Shown: piece by piece, positions 41,566-50,755 of the stretch
How the letters are laid out: each line of letters begins with the position of its first letter
Position numbering within the stretch: position 1 is the stretch's first letter
NCBI RefSeq assembly: GCF_025061645.1
Contig: NZ_JANYMP010000035.1
Span: 24,923-88,922, forward strand
DNA length: 64,000 bases
DNA from: Umezawaea endophytica
Lineage (GTDB): Bacteria; Actinomycetota; Actinomycetes; Mycobacteriales; Pseudonocardiaceae
Reading direction: 5' to 3'
The notes under the pieces: model-generated
Databases searched by the model: none
Told to the model about the DNA's origin: nothing
What the model saw: the letters and a program-made list of their open reading frames with translations, nothing else
Translations under genes and position numbers: made by a program

Positions 41566-42336
41566 ATGCGCATCGGGGCTCATGTCCGCGACGACGACCC
41601 TCTCGGCGCCGCGGCGGACCGTGGCGCGGAAGTCGTCCAGTTCTTCCTGGCCGACCCGCAGGGCTGGAAAGCGCCCAAACCGCACCCGCAGACCGCCGAG
41701 CTGCTCGCCTCGGACATCGCAGTGTTCATCCATTCGCCGTACGTGCTCAACGTGGCGTCCCTCAACAACCGCATCCGGATCCCCTCCCGCAAGGGGGTCG
41801 CCCAGCACGCCGAGGCCGCCAAGGCCGTCGGCGCGCAGGGCCTGGTCGTGCACGGCGGCCACGTCACCAAGGGCGAGGACCCCGCCGAGGGGTTCTCGAA
41901 CTGGCGCAAGCTCTTCGAGCGCCAGGCCGAGTCCGGTGGCTTCGCCGTGCCGATCCTGATCGAGAACACCGCCGGTGGTGACAACGCCATGGCTCGCCGG
42001 TTCGACGCGCTGAAGCGGCTGTGGGACGAGGTCGGCGACTTCGGCGCCGGGTTCTGCCTCGACACCTGCCACGCGTTCGCCGCCGGCGAGGACCTGGTCG
42101 ACATCGTCGAACGGGTCAAGGCCATCACCGGCCGCATCGACCTCGTGCACCTCAACAGCTCGCGCGACGAGTTCGGGTCGTCCCGCGACCGGCACGCGAA
42201 CATCGCGTCCGGCACCATCCCGTCCGACCAGTTGGTCGCCGTTCTGGCGGCCGCCGACGCCCCCGCCGTGGTGGAGACACCCGACGAGGGCCAAGCCGCC
42301 GACATCGCGTTCCTGCGCGAGCACGTCGGCCGGTGA
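41566..42336 (+). CDS. nfo: Endonuclease IV-like deoxyribonuclease (AP endonuclease family 2)
   Basis: A 256-residue TIM-barrel nuclease. Conserved metal-site segments are seen: V-F-I-H-S-P-Y-V-L-N, V-V-H-G-G-H-V, I-L-I-E-N-T-A-G-G, C-L-D-T-C-H-A-F-A-A-G, V-H-L-N-S-S-R-D, R-H-A-N-I-A-S-G and A-V-V-E-T-P, in the order of Nfo. It cleaves DNA 5' of abasic sites using a three-zinc centre. Slightly shorter than E. coli Nfo (285). A small group of GC-rich actinobacterial homologues has this length. Its stop overlaps the GTG of the GT87 gene. Confidence 0.9.
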   Translation: MRIGAHVRDDDPLGAAADRGAEVVQFFLADPQGWKAPKPHPQTAELLASDIAVFIHSPYVLNVASLNNRIRIPSRKGVAQHAEAAKAVGAQGLVVHGGHVTKGEDPAEGFSNWRKLFERQAESGGFAVPILIENTAGGDNAMARRFDALKRLWDEVGDFGAGFCLDTCHAFAAGEDLVDIVERVKAITGRIDLVHLNSSRDEFGSSRDRHANIASGTIPSDQLVAVLAAADAPAVVETPDEGQAADIAFLREHVGR

Positions 42337-43757
42337 GCATGGCTCAGGAAGTGGTGGCCGCAGTGCCCGAGCACGTCGACGGGCCTCGGTCCAACCACTT
42401 CGGGCGTTCCGCCATGGCCGTGCTCGTGCTGCTCTGCGGGCTGACCCTGATGGTCGGCTTCGCGAACAAGGACCGCTGCACGGGTCCGTCGTTCGACCAG
42501 TGGGGCCGCAGCGAGCCGCACTACGAGCAGCGCAACAAGCAGGAGGTCTGCTACTCGGACATCCAGCACCTGTGGATCGGCCGCGACGTCGACCGGCACG
42601 TCTTCCCGTACGTGCACGGCGACATCAACGCCAAGGGCGTGCTGATCGGCGGCAGCGTCGAGTACCCGGTGCTGACCGGTCTGCTCATCTGGGCGGGCGC
42701 GATCTTCACCGACACCGACGCGGGCTTCCTGCTGTTCTCGGCGCTGCTGATGGCGCCGTTCGGCCTGGCGACGGCGTGGCTGCTGGGCAAGCTGTCCCGG
42801 TGGCGGGCCCTGCTGTGGGCGATCGGGCCGCCGATGGTGCTCTACGCGTTCCACAACTGGGACCTGCCGGTCGTGCTGTGCGCGGTCGCCGCGGTCTACG
42901 TGGTGCACCGCGGGTGGGGGAAGCGCGGCGCCGACCGGCCGTTGGTCGACCGGGCGCTGGCCGCGTCCGTGCTGCTCGGCGTCGGGTTCGCGTTCAAGAT
43001 CTACCCGGCGTTGTTCGTGCTGCCGCTGATGCTCTACGTCCTCACGGGCGGCTGGCGCGGCCAGGAGATGCCGGCGGGCAAGCGGTACGACTGGTCCGGG
43101 ATGGTCAAGGTCGCGTTCGCGTCGATCATCACCGTGGTGCTGGTCAACCTGCCGTTCGCGCTCTTCGGCTACAAGGGCTGGCTGGCGTCGTTCGAGTTCC
43201 AGGGCCAGCGCCGGGTCGACATCACGACCAACTCCATCTGGTACTGGGGCATGCGGCCCTTCATGACGGACGACACGATGCAGTCGCTGGTCAGCGTCCT
43301 GTCGCCGGTGTGCATGGCCCTGTCGTTCGCCGCCGCCGCGTGGATCGGCTGGCGCCGGTACCAGCGCGAGGGCGTGTACCCGTGGATCCCGGTGTCCGCC
43401 GCGATGCTGTGCGGGTTCCTGCTGCTGCACAAGGTCCACTCGCCGCAGTACACGCTGTGGCTGGTGCCGATGTTCGTGCTGATGCGCATCCCGCTCGGCT
43501 GGGCGTTCGCGTACTTCGCCGCGGACCTGGCGATGGGGATCGGCATCTTCCGCTGGTACTACGCGATCGAGTTCGGCCAGCCCGCGGGCATCTACGACGG
43601 TTTCTCCGCGCAGGCGGTGGTGATCGGCGTCTGGGGCCGGGCCGCGCTGCTCGTGGTGCTGTTCTACGTCTTCCTGCGGTCCCGCGACACGGTCACGGAC
43701 GACGAGGACGCCCCGGTGTTCGACCGCACCCCCGTGCACGGCGGCCGTCAGACCTGA
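42333..43757 (+). CDS. DUF2029/GT87 family mannosyltransferase-like membrane protein
   Basis: A 474-residue polytopic protein with about ten membrane helices. DUF2029/GT87 signatures: V-C-Y-S-D-I-Q-H-L-W (with the Asp expected in the extracytoplasmic loop), V-E-Y-P-V-L-T-G-L-L-I-W, A-F-K-I-Y-P-A-L-F-V-L-P and H-K-V-H-S-P-Q-Y-T-L-W-L-V-P. Family members such as PimE transfer mannose from polyprenyl-phosphate-mannose to lipids at the outer face of the membrane. GTG 42333 overlaps the nfo stop; ATG 42339 is an alternative. It has a convergent paralogue just downstream, separated by a bidirectional terminator. Confidence 0.85.
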   Translation: MSMAQEVVAAVPEHVDGPRSNHFGRSAMAVLVLLCGLTLMVGFANKDRCTGPSFDQWGRSEPHYEQRNKQEVCYSDIQHLWIGRDVDRHVFPYVHGDINAKGVLIGGSVEYPVLTGLLIWAGAIFTDTDAGFLLFSALLMAPFGLATAWLLGKLSRWRALLWAIGPPMVLYAFHNWDLPVVLCAVAAVYVVHRGWGKRGADRPLVDRALAASVLLGVGFAFKIYPALFVLPLMLYVLTGGWRGQEMPAGKRYDWSGMVKVAFASIITVVLVNLPFALFGYKGWLASFEFQGQRRVDITTNSIWYWGMRPFMTDDTMQSLVSVLSPVCMALSFAAAAWIGWRRYQREGVYPWIPVSAAMLCGFLLLHKVHSPQYTLWLVPMFVLMRIPLGWAFAYFAADLAMGIGIFRWYYAIEFGQPAGIYDGFSAQAVVIGVWGRAALLVVLFYVFLRSRDTVTDDEDAPVFDRTPVHGGRQT

Positions 43758-43760
43758 CGC

Positions 43761-43795
43761 GTCCGGCCCCGGCGGTGCTCCCGCCGGGGCCGGAC
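43761..43795. terminator. Bidirectional terminator between the two GT87 genes
   Basis: GTCCGGCCCCGGCGG (43761-43775) is followed by a 5-base loop TGCTC and its perfect complement (43781-43795), a 15-bp GC-rich stem. It lies between convergent stops at 43757 and 43803. Confidence 0.9.
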
Positions 43796-43802
43796 GACGT
43801 GG

Positions 43803-45365
43803 TCAGGACTTCATCTGGTGCGCGGGTTCGCGCGCCTTCGGGAGCTTCAACACCCTCCGGTCCGGTGCCCCGTCGAGGAACCCGCCCGCGGGGTCGTCCT
43901 CGCCCGCCCGGCGGACCAGGTCGAGCGACGGCCGGTAGATCTCCCGCACGACCAGCACGCACAGCAGGACCACCGCGACGTCGCGCAGCACGACCGTGCC
44001 GAGGAACCAGTCGATCGGCAGTCCCTTGTGGTCGGTGCCCAGGTAGAAGTACATCCGCGGCACCCACACCAGCGCGTCGACCGCCATCCACGCGAACAGC
44101 AGCTTCCACCGCGGGATCGCCAGCACCGCCAGCGGCACCAGCCACAGCGAGTACTGCGGGCTCCACACCTTGTTCGTCAGCAGGAACGCCGCCACCACCA
44201 GGAAGGCCAGTTGCGCCAGCCGGGGTCTCGTCGGCGCGGACAGGCCGATGAACCCGACGCCCGCGCAGCAGAGCACGAACAGCACGGCGCTCACGGTGTT
44301 CAGCACCTCGGGCACCTGGCCCTGCACCAGACCGGGGTCGAAGCCCTGCCAGCCGGTCCACTGCGCCACCACGTTGTACAGCGAGTCCGGGTCGACGCCG
44401 CGCTCGGCGTTGAGCCGGAAGAACTCCTGCCACCCCGGCCGGTAGAGCAGCGCGATCGGCAGGTTCACCGCGGCCCACGTCGCCAGCGTCGCCGCCACCG
44501 TCGTCATGCCCTCGCGCACCCGGTCCGACCGCCAGCACAGGATCAGCAGCGGTCCCAACAGGAACAGGGGGTACAGCTTCGCCGCGCCGCCCAGTCCGAG
44601 CAGCACGCCCGCGAGCACCGGTTTCTTCTTCGCCCAGGCCAACATCCCGGTCGTCGCGAACGCTGCGGCGATCGTGTCGAAGTTCGTGAACGCGTGCACG
44701 ATCACCAGCGGCGACAGCGCCACGACCGCCGCGTCCCACACCCTCCGCCTGGCCAGCCTGGCGACCGCCCACGCCGTCGCCAGCCACGCCAGCGCCAGCC
44801 ACAGCGCGGTCATGTTGAAGTAGACGATCACCGTCATCGGCGCGGGCAGCCACCCCGACTGCGCCAGGGCGATCCACCCCTGCGCCATCCGCGCGTTCAC
44901 CCACTGGAACACGCCGGTGAGCACCGGGTACTCCATGTACCGGATGTGCGCGGTCGGCTTGCCCTCGTCGTCGATCCACGACGTCCGGTACGGGAACGTG
45001 CCGGGCTGGTCCATCCGCTCGGCCGTGTACAGCGGCACGATGTCGGAGTAGCAGAGCGCCACGAACTGGCGGCTGCCCCGCCAGTCGAGCTGCACCTGGC
45101 CCTTCTCGTCCACGTACTGCTGGATGCACGGCGACTTCTGGAGCCACGCCAGCGACAGCGTCACGACCGCCAGCAGCAGCACCACCCGCAGCGGTGTCCA
45201 GAACCAGTGCCGCCCGATCGCGGCGTGCCGACCGACCGGACCGCCGAACGGGCGGCTGGCCTGTTTCGCCAGCGGCTCCGTCCACGTCGGCACGACGCGG
45301 TCGTCCGGACCGAGCGAGTCCGTGTCGTCTGCGTTGGAGTTCTGGACATCCGATGGGCTGGACAC
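43803..45365 (-). CDS. DUF2029/GT87 mannosyltransferase-like membrane protein (Rv0051-type)
   Basis: A 520-residue paralogue of the convergent gene. It shares [34 protein letters not shown] and [14 protein letters not shown], in the same order among ten or so membrane helices. It starts with a 40-residue hydrophilic segment and ends in a cytoplasmic tail. Position after ponA on the same strand matches M. tuberculosis Rv0051. Likely a polyprenyl-phosphate-sugar dependent glycosyltransferase of the envelope; the acceptor is unknown. GTG start at 45365. Confidence 0.86.
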   Translation of the reverse strand: MSSPSDVQNSNADDTDSLGPDDRVVPTWTEPLAKQASRPFGGPVGRHAAIGRHWFWTPLRVVLLLAVVTLSLAWLQKSPCIQQYVDEKGQVQLDWRGSRQFVALCYSDIVPLYTAERMDQPGTFPYRTSWIDDEGKPTAHIRYMEYPVLTGVFQWVNARMAQGWIALAQSGWLPAPMTVIVYFNMTALWLALAWLATAWAVARLARRRVWDAAVVALSPLVIVHAFTNFDTIAAAFATTGMLAWAKKKPVLAGVLLGLGGAAKLYPLFLLGPLLILCWRSDRVREGMTTVAATLATWAAVNLPIALLYRPGWQEFFRLNAERGVDPDSLYNVVAQWTGWQGFDPGLVQGQVPEVLNTVSAVLFVLCCAGVGFIGLSAPTRPRLAQLAFLVVAAFLLTNKVWSPQYSLWLVPLAVLAIPRWKLLFAWMAVDALVWVPRMYFYLGTDHKGLPIDWFLGTVVLRDVAVVLLCVLVVREIYRPSLDLVRRAGEDDPAGGFLDGAPDRRVLKLPKAREPAHQMKS

Positions 45366-45440
45366 CCGCCGGATGCTACGGGTTGCCTGATCACGTCGGG
45401 GTCAACTCGCGGCGACTGCCGCGGTGGGTCTCCCCGGTAC

Positions 45441-45478
45441 GACGAAGGGCCCGACGCCAGTGCGTCGGGCCCTTCGTC
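45441..45478 (-). terminator. Strong terminator after ponA
   Basis: GACGAAGGGCCCGACGC (45441-45457) pairs without mismatch with GCGTCGGGCCCTTCGTC (45462-45478) around CAGT. A 17-bp stem sits 16 bases beyond the ponA stop and separates it from the GT87 gene. Confidence 0.92.
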
Positions 45479-45493
45479 AGATATCGGGGTGGA

Positions 45494-48340
45494 TCAGGGG
45501 TCGTTGGGATTTCGCCCGTTGCCCGGTCCAGGTCCCGCGTTCGTCCCGGTGGGCGAGGAGGGCCCGGTGGGCGGGCAGAGGGCGGGGAGGCAGCCCGGCG
45601 GGTTGCGGGAGGAGGTCGTCTCGGACGTCTCGGACGTCTCCGTCGGCTTCCCCGTCGTCGTCGTCGGCTCGGTCGTCGTCGGATCGGTCGTCTTGGTCGT
45701 GGTCGTCGTCTGGGTGGACGGCTTGGGCGGCTCCGACTGGCCGATCATCTTGGCCTTCTGGAACGCGTCCTTCGGTGCGTTCTCCAGCGCGAGGTCCATG
45801 AACCTCTTCCAGATCTGGCCGGGCAGACCGGAACCGAAGACCGGGGTGTCCTCGGCGTTCCGCAGCGGGACGTTGCCCGCCTCGGTGCCCATGTAGACGC
45901 CCGCCGCGAGGGTCGGCACGTAACCGACCATCCACGCCTTCGAGTTGTCGACGCCGTCGAGCTCGTGCGTGCCGGTCTTGCCCGCGCACTCGCGCCCGTT
46001 CGCGCACTTGGTCCGCTCGGAGGCCTTCGGGATGTCCTTCAGCACGTCGGTGACGTTGTCCGCGATCTGCTCGCTCTTCGCCGGGTCGGCGTCGAACGCG
46101 GACCGGGACTTGTCGGCGTGCTGGTGCAGCAGCTTCCCGTCCGGGCCCTCGATCTTCGTGATGAAGTACGGCTCGTGGTAGGTGCCCCTGGCCGCGAAGG
46201 TCGCGTACGCCGACGTCATGTCGAACGGGCGCACGAGCGTCTTGCCACCGCCGATGGAGATGTTGCCGTCCGGCGCGTCGCCGTTCTCACCGACGAGGAG
46301 CTTCTGCGGGTCGCCACCGGCGATGGCGACCTCCTCGGGGATGCCCGCCTGGTGCGCGGCGTCGGCGACCTTCTGGGTGCCCACCTCGTTGACGGCCATG
46401 TCGTAGAACACGGTGTTCACCGACTTGACCATCGCCTCGCGGACGCTGCACTGCTTGGGGACGGCGCAGGCGACGCCCTGGGCGTTCTTGACCGGGTTGT
46501 TCTCACGGCCGGGGAACTTCCGCGGTGAGCTGCCGTCGTAGACCTCGCCGACGCCCTTGCCCTCCTGGAGCGCGGCGACCAGGTCGAACGGCTTGAACGA
46601 GGAGCCCGGCTCCTGGAGCGTGCCCCGGTTGTAGTCGATGCCGAGGCCGTCGGTGCCCGCCCAGTAGGCGCGCACCGCTCCGGTGCTGGGGTCGATGGCG
46701 GTCAGCGAGTACCGCAGGTTGTCCGGCTGGCCCGCCATGACGTCCTGCACGGCGGTCTCGGAGGCCTGCTGCATGGCGGGGTCGATGGTCGTGTGGACCA
46801 CGATGCCCAGTTTGAGGGCCTTCTCCTCGGTCATGCCGATCTCCGGGCTCGCCATCTCGGCCTCGACCTGGGCCTGGATGTGGGCGCGGACGCCTTCCAA
46901 CGCGTTCTGCTGGACGTCGGCCAGCGGCACGGGCGTCGGGTAGGTCTGGGTGTCGTAGTACTCCTGGGAGATCCACTTCTTGTCGAGCATCTGACCCATC
47001 ACGAACTTCCAGCGCTTGACCGGGTACTCGGCCTCCTCGGACCGGCTGGGGTTCTGGATCATGCCCGCGATGAGGGCCGCTTCGGACGCGGAGAGCTGGT
47101 TGAGCTCCTTGTTGTAGTACATCTTCGCGGCGGCCTTGATGCCGAACGCCGAACGCCCCTGGTAGATGGTGTTCAGGTAGGCCGCGAGGATCTCGCCCTT
47201 GCCCTTCTGGTTGCTCATCTTGTAGGCCTTGACGACCTCGGTGAACTTCCTGGAGAGCGTGGGCGCCTCGTTCTCGGTCGCCTTCTTGATGTACTGCTGG
47301 GTCAGACCGGAACCACCGCTCTCACCGCCGCTGACCTGGATCCAGACGGCGCGCCCGATGGCCTTGAAGTCGAAGCCGGGGTTCGTCTCGAAGGTGGCGT
47401 CCTCGGCCGCGAAGATCGCGTGCTTCACGTCTTCGGTGAGCTGGGGGTCGTCGACCGCGAGGAGTTCCCGGTTCGAGCCCTGCGGCGCGATCTTCGTCAT
47501 CTCGTCGCCGTTGGCGTAGAGGATCGTGACGGCCTTCTGCTGGCCGTCGGCGACCACCGCCGGGTCCGGGACGTCGACGACCTGGTACGCGATGGCGAAG
47601 GCGACGACGGGCGTCAGGATCATCAGGCCCGCGGCGACGTAGGAGATGCGGCGGACGCGCCGCCAGATCTTCTTCTTGCGCAAGCGGCGCTCCTCCTCGT
47701 CCGTCAACTCCTCCTCGTCGTCGTAGTCCTCCTCGAGGGCTTCGTCGCCGTAGAAGATCGCGGGCTCGTCGGGTTCCCGGTGCGTGAGCAGGTCGGGTTC
47801 GCGCTTCGTCGAGGGCTGGACCGGCTGGAGCAGGTCCGTCAGCTCGTCGGGCTTCTTGACGGGCGGCGGCGGCACGCCGGGACGTCCGCCGGGCCCACCG
47901 GGGCGTTGGCCGCCGGGGGGCATGGGGGGACGACCACCGGGCGGCGGCGGTCCGCCCGCGCCGGGGGGCACGGGGGGCCTGCGCGGGCCGCCGGGGGGTG
48001 GCACGGGAGGACGGCCGCCAGGGCCGCCCTGGGGACCGCGCGGGGGCGGGCCCTGGTTCATCGCGCCGGGCGGGGGGCCCTGCGGTGGACGGCCGAAGCC
48101 GCCCGCGGGCCCACCGGGACGCGGTGGGACGCCGCCCTGCGGTGGGCGCGGGAAGCCACCGGGCGGTGTGCCCGGTCGAGGGGGCCGGTTCTCGCCTTGC
48201 GACGGGTTCCGAGCGCCGGTTCGATCATCCGGCTGATCCTGGGCACCGTGACGCCTACCCGCCGCGCCACCGTCCGGGTCGTCCCCGGTCGGCCACTGCG
48301 GCTCTCCGCCACGCTGCCTGTCGTCATGCTGGTCGTTCAC
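45494..48340 (-). CDS. ponA: Class A penicillin-binding protein (bifunctional transglycosylase/transpeptidase)
   Basis: A 948-residue PBP1. Residues 1-200 are a cytoplasmic disordered tract rich in Pro/Gly/Arg; then an acidic stretch (E-E-D-Y-D-D-E-E-E-L), one membrane helix (about 235-260), the GT51 domain (A-A-E-D-A-T-F-E-T-N, G-G-S-G-L-T-Q-Q-Y) and the transpeptidase domain with S-S-F-K, S-V-N and A-G-K-T-G-T motifs. The tail is Thr/Pro-rich. GT51 usually reads E-D-x-x-F-x-x-H; here Asn replaces His. GTG 48340 has GGGAGG nine bases upstream. It builds and crosslinks peptidoglycan. Orthologue of M. tuberculosis ponA1 by synteny. Confidence 0.95.
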   Translation of the reverse strand: MNDQHDDRQRGGEPQWPTGDDPDGGAAGRRHGAQDQPDDRTGARNPSQGENRPPRPGTPPGGFPRPPQGGVPPRPGGPAGGFGRPPQGPPPGAMNQGPPPRGPQGGPGGRPPVPPPGGPRRPPVPPGAGGPPPPGGRPPMPPGGQRPGGPGGRPGVPPPPVKKPDELTDLLQPVQPSTKREPDLLTHREPDEPAIFYGDEALEEDYDDEEELTDEEERRLRKKKIWRRVRRISYVAAGLMILTPVVAFAIAYQVVDVPDPAVVADGQQKAVTILYANGDEMTKIAPQGSNRELLAVDDPQLTEDVKHAIFAAEDATFETNPGFDFKAIGRAVWIQVSGGESGGSGLTQQYIKKATENEAPTLSRKFTEVVKAYKMSNQKGKGEILAAYLNTIYQGRSAFGIKAAAKMYYNKELNQLSASEAALIAGMIQNPSRSEEAEYPVKRWKFVMGQMLDKKWISQEYYDTQTYPTPVPLADVQQNALEGVRAHIQAQVEAEMASPEIGMTEEKALKLGIVVHTTIDPAMQQASETAVQDVMAGQPDNLRYSLTAIDPSTGAVRAYWAGTDGLGIDYNRGTLQEPGSSFKPFDLVAALQEGKGVGEVYDGSSPRKFPGRENNPVKNAQGVACAVPKQCSVREAMVKSVNTVFYDMAVNEVGTQKVADAAHQAGIPEEVAIAGGDPQKLLVGENGDAPDGNISIGGGKTLVRPFDMTSAYATFAARGTYHEPYFITKIEGPDGKLLHQHADKSRSAFDADPAKSEQIADNVTDVLKDIPKASERTKCANGRECAGKTGTHELDGVDNSKAWMVGYVPTLAAGVYMGTEAGNVPLRNAEDTPVFGSGLPGQIWKRFMDLALENAPKDAFQKAKMIGQSEPPKPSTQTTTTTKTTDPTTTEPTTTTGKPTETSETSETTSSRNPPGCLPALCPPTGPSSPTGTNAGPGPGNGRNPNDP

Positions 48341-48433
48341 GAAAAGGCCCTCCCAGACCGGCGCACGCGCGTGCGCGGTTCGGTGGTCATACACCGCCTG
48401 TGTTCGGTCACGGCGATCAGCCGCGGAACGGGT

Positions 48434-48838
48434 TCACTCCGCGGCGGTCCTCCGGCGTGGCTTCTGAGTTTTCAGACCACGCGTTCCCAGGACGTATGAC
48501 TGCACCAGGTGGTTCCAACTACATGTGCGGCAGACTTCTACGACGTACACGGTGAATTCCTCGTAGAGGTTCGACATCCGTCCGAGCTCTTCGGCGGTTC
48601 TCGCTGATCCCGCCGCGTGCTTGAGCTCTTCGCCGTAGACCCAGGACACCAGAGTCAGCGGTTCCTTGCGGCACACCGGGCACGTGACGTCGCTCGGCTG
48701 GCCGTGGAACTTCGCAGCTCGGAGTAGGTATGGACTCGCATCGCAGACTTCCATCGTACCCACACGACCCGAGTGCACGTCAGCGAGCAGCGCACGGCGC
48801 TGCAACGCGTAGTCCACGACCTGTCGCTGGGTCACCAC
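48434..48838 (-). CDS. DUF5318 protein (Rv0049-type)
   Basis: A 134-residue protein of the actinobacterial DUF5318 family. It begins V-T-Q-R-Q-V-V-D-Y-A-L-Q-R-R and holds two Cys pairs (V-T-C-P-V-C-R-K and E-V-C-R-T-C-S-W), suggesting a zinc-binding fold, then ends in a basic K-P-R-R-R-T. It precedes ponA by 93 bases on the same strand as Rv0049 precedes ponA1. Conserved only in actinobacteria; function unknown, a role with the PBP is suggested only by linkage. Confidence 0.85.
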   Translation of the reverse strand: MVTQRQVVDYALQRRALLADVHSGRVGTMEVCDASPYLLRAAKFHGQPSDVTCPVCRKEPLTLVSWVYGEELKHAAGSARTAEELGRMSNLYEEFTVYVVEVCRTCSWNHLVQSYVLGTRGLKTQKPRRRTAAE

Positions 48839-48945
48839 CCGACAAGAGTACGTGGCGACCGCCCGCCACCGGTGGTCCGTTCAGGGCAGCGTCGGTGAAT
48901 CCGATATCACGGTGTGCCACAGCACACACTCAACAGGAGGTGCAG

Positions 48946-48999
48946 ATGTATCGGGCCGATATACTGAGATCACCCATCGGGGCTCAGGTAGGGAGGTGA
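48946..48999 (+). CDS. Possible 17-residue leader peptide before padR
   Basis: ATG 48946 has AGGAGG at 48935-48940, better placed than the ribosome site of many genes here, and opens a 17-codon frame (M-Y-R-A-D-I-L-R-S-P-I-G-A-Q-V-G-R) that ends TGA three bases before the padR GTG. It overlaps the palindrome TATCGGgCCGATA (48949-48961). It might couple translation to padR or be fortuitous; a TATACT at 48960-48965 could instead be a promoter that excludes it. Confidence 0.35.
   Translation: MYRADILRSPIGAQVGR
48949..48961. promoter_or_regulatory. Palindrome upstream of padR, candidate operator
   Basis: TATCGG-G-CCGATA is a perfect 6-bp inverted repeat around one base, directly next to TATACT (48960-48965), which resembles a -10 hexamer. 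PadR-family regulators normally repress their own promoters, so autoregulation is plausible; the motif is not the textbook ATGT/ACAT PadR site. Confidence 0.4.
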
Positions 49000-49002
49000 C
49001 TC

Positions 49003-49548
49003 GTGCTGGACTTCGCCATCCTCGGTCTGCTGCACGAGGCACCCATGCACGGCTACGAGCTCCGCAAGCGCCTGCACGAGCTGCTGGGCGCCTTCCGGGC
49101 GTTCTCCTACGGGACGCTGTACCCGACGCTGGGGCGTCTCCAACGCGCCCACCTCATCGTCGAGGAAGCCCCCGAGGACGACGTCCGGGCCTGGGGACGG
49201 CGGGCCAAGAAGGTGTACAAGATCACCGCCGACGGCAAGGAGCGGTTCGCCGAACTCCTCGTCGACGCGGGGCCGCAGACGTGGGACGACGACTCGTTCG
49301 GCGTCCACATGGCCTTCTTCTCCCGCACCCCCGCCGAGATCAGGATGCGGATCCTGGAAGGCAGGCGCAGGCGCGTCGAAGAACGCCGGGAAGGCCTGCG
49401 CACCACGTTGGGGAGCGCGAGCGACCGGATCGACCGCTACACCCGTGAGCTGCACCGCATGGGGCTGGACACGACCGAGCGCGAGGTGCGGTGGCTCAAC
49501 GAGCTCATCGCCCACGAGCAGGCGGAACAGCGGAAGAACGAAGAGTGA
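49003..49548 (+). CDS. PadR-family transcriptional regulator
   Basis: A 181-residue PadR regulator. The winged helix is residues about 1-80 ([42 protein letters not shown]). A C-terminal coiled helix pair (residues 110-180) forms the dimer interface (Vir_act_alpha_C type). GTG 49003 with GGGAGG at 48988-48993. It sits 50 bases upstream of ino1 in the same orientation, the arrangement of Rv0047c-Rv0046c, so it may regulate inositol synthesis. Confidence 0.92.
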   Translation: MLDFAILGLLHEAPMHGYELRKRLHELLGAFRAFSYGTLYPTLGRLQRAHLIVEEAPEDDVRAWGRRAKKVYKITADGKERFAELLVDAGPQTWDDDSFGVHMAFFSRTPAEIRMRILEGRRRRVEERREGLRTTLGSASDRIDRYTRELHRMGLDTTEREVRWLNELIAHEQAEQRKNEE

Positions 49549-49598
49549 CCGCTGCCATCAGGGGCAAAACCACAGCAGAACCAGAAGGAGGACTCGGC

Positions 49599-50690
49599 AT
49601 GGGCGCACAACGCCGCACTGTTCGGGTGGCCATCGTCGGGGTTGGCAACTGCGCGGCTTCGCTGGTGCAGGGAGTCCAGTACTACCGCGACGCCGACCCG
49701 GCCGCCAAGGTGCCAGGGCTGATGCACGTCCAGTTCGGCGACTACCACGTCCGCGACATCGAGTTCGTGGCCGCGTTCGACGTGGACGCCAAGAAGGTCG
49801 GCCACGACCTGTCCGAGGCGATCGGCGCGAGCGAGAACAACACGATCAAGATCGCCGACGTGCCGCCGCTCGGCGTGCCGGTGCGGCGCGGCCACACCTA
49901 CGACGGTCTCGGCCGGTTCTACCGGGAGACCATCGAGGAGTCCGACGAGGAGCCGGTCGACGTCGTCCAGGTCCTCCGCGAGACCGAGGCGGACGTGCTG
50001 GTCGCGTACCTGCCGGTGGGCTCCGAGGACGCGGACCGCTTCTACGCCCAGGCCGCGATCGACGCCGGTGTCGCGTTCGTCAACGCGCTGCCCGTGTTCA
50101 TCGCCTCCGACCCGGTGTGGGCCGAGAAGTTCCGCGCCGCGGGCGTCCCGATCGTCGGTGACGACATCAAGTCCCAGGTCGGCGCCACCATCACGCACCG
50201 CGTGCTGGCGAAGCTCTTCGAGGACCGCGGTGTCCAGTTGGACCGCACCATGCAGCTCAACGTGGGCGGCAACATGGACTTCCTCAACATGAAGGAACTG
50301 GAGCGCCTGGAGTCCAAGAAGGTCTCCAAGACGCAGGCCGTCACGTCCCAGGTGGACCGCGACCTCGGCAAGCGCAACGTCCACATCGGACCGTCGGACT
50401 ACGTGGCGTGGCTGGACGACCGCAAGTGGGCGTACGTCCGCCTCGAAGGCCGCGCCTTCGGCGACGTGCCGCTGAACCTGGAGTACAAGCTCGAGGTGTG
50501 GGACTCGCCGAACTCGGCGGGCATCATCATCGACGCCGTGCGCGCCGCGAAGATCGCGCTGGACCGCGGCATCGGCGGCCCGATCCTGTCGGCGTCCTCG
50601 TACTTCATGAAGTCGCCGCCGGAGCAGTACTCCGACTCCGAGGCGCACCTCGCCGTGGAGGCGTTCATCCGCGGCGACGTGGAGCGCTAG
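49599..50690 (+). CDS. ino1: Inositol-3-phosphate synthase
   Basis: A 363-residue myo-inositol-1-phosphate synthase that converts glucose 6-phosphate using NAD. The N-terminal Rossmann strand is [16 protein letters not shown], and the active-site segments [28 protein letters not shown] and H-I-G-P-S-D-Y-V are conserved. Length is that of M. tuberculosis Ino1 (367). AAGGAGG precedes ATG 49599. The product feeds phosphatidylinositol, PIM lipids and mycothiol; the GT87 proteins nearby may use related lipid substrates. Confidence 0.96.
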   Translation: MGAQRRTVRVAIVGVGNCAASLVQGVQYYRDADPAAKVPGLMHVQFGDYHVRDIEFVAAFDVDAKKVGHDLSEAIGASENNTIKIADVPPLGVPVRRGHTYDGLGRFYRETIEESDEEPVDVVQVLRETEADVLVAYLPVGSEDADRFYAQAAIDAGVAFVNALPVFIASDPVWAEKFRAAGVPIVGDDIKSQVGATITHRVLAKLFEDRGVQLDRTMQLNVGGNMDFLNMKELERLESKKVSKTQAVTSQVDRDLGKRNVHIGPSDYVAWLDDRKWAYVRLEGRAFGDVPLNLEYKLEVWDSPNSAGIIIDAVRAAKIALDRGIGGPILSASSYFMKSPPEQYSDSEAHLAVEAFIRGDVER

Positions 50691-50708
50691 TCGCACGTTC
50701 TCGGTACA

Positions 50709-50747
50709 CCCCCTGCGCCGCGGGCCACTAGCCTGCGGCGCAGGGGG
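50709..50747 (+). terminator. Terminator after ino1
   Basis: CCCCCTGCGCCGC (50709-50721) pairs perfectly with GCGGCGCAGGGGG (50735-50747) around a 13-base loop; TATTTCT follows. It lies 19 bases beyond the ino1 stop and directly before the start of the next gene. Confidence 0.88.
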
Positions 50748-50755
50748 TATTTCTC

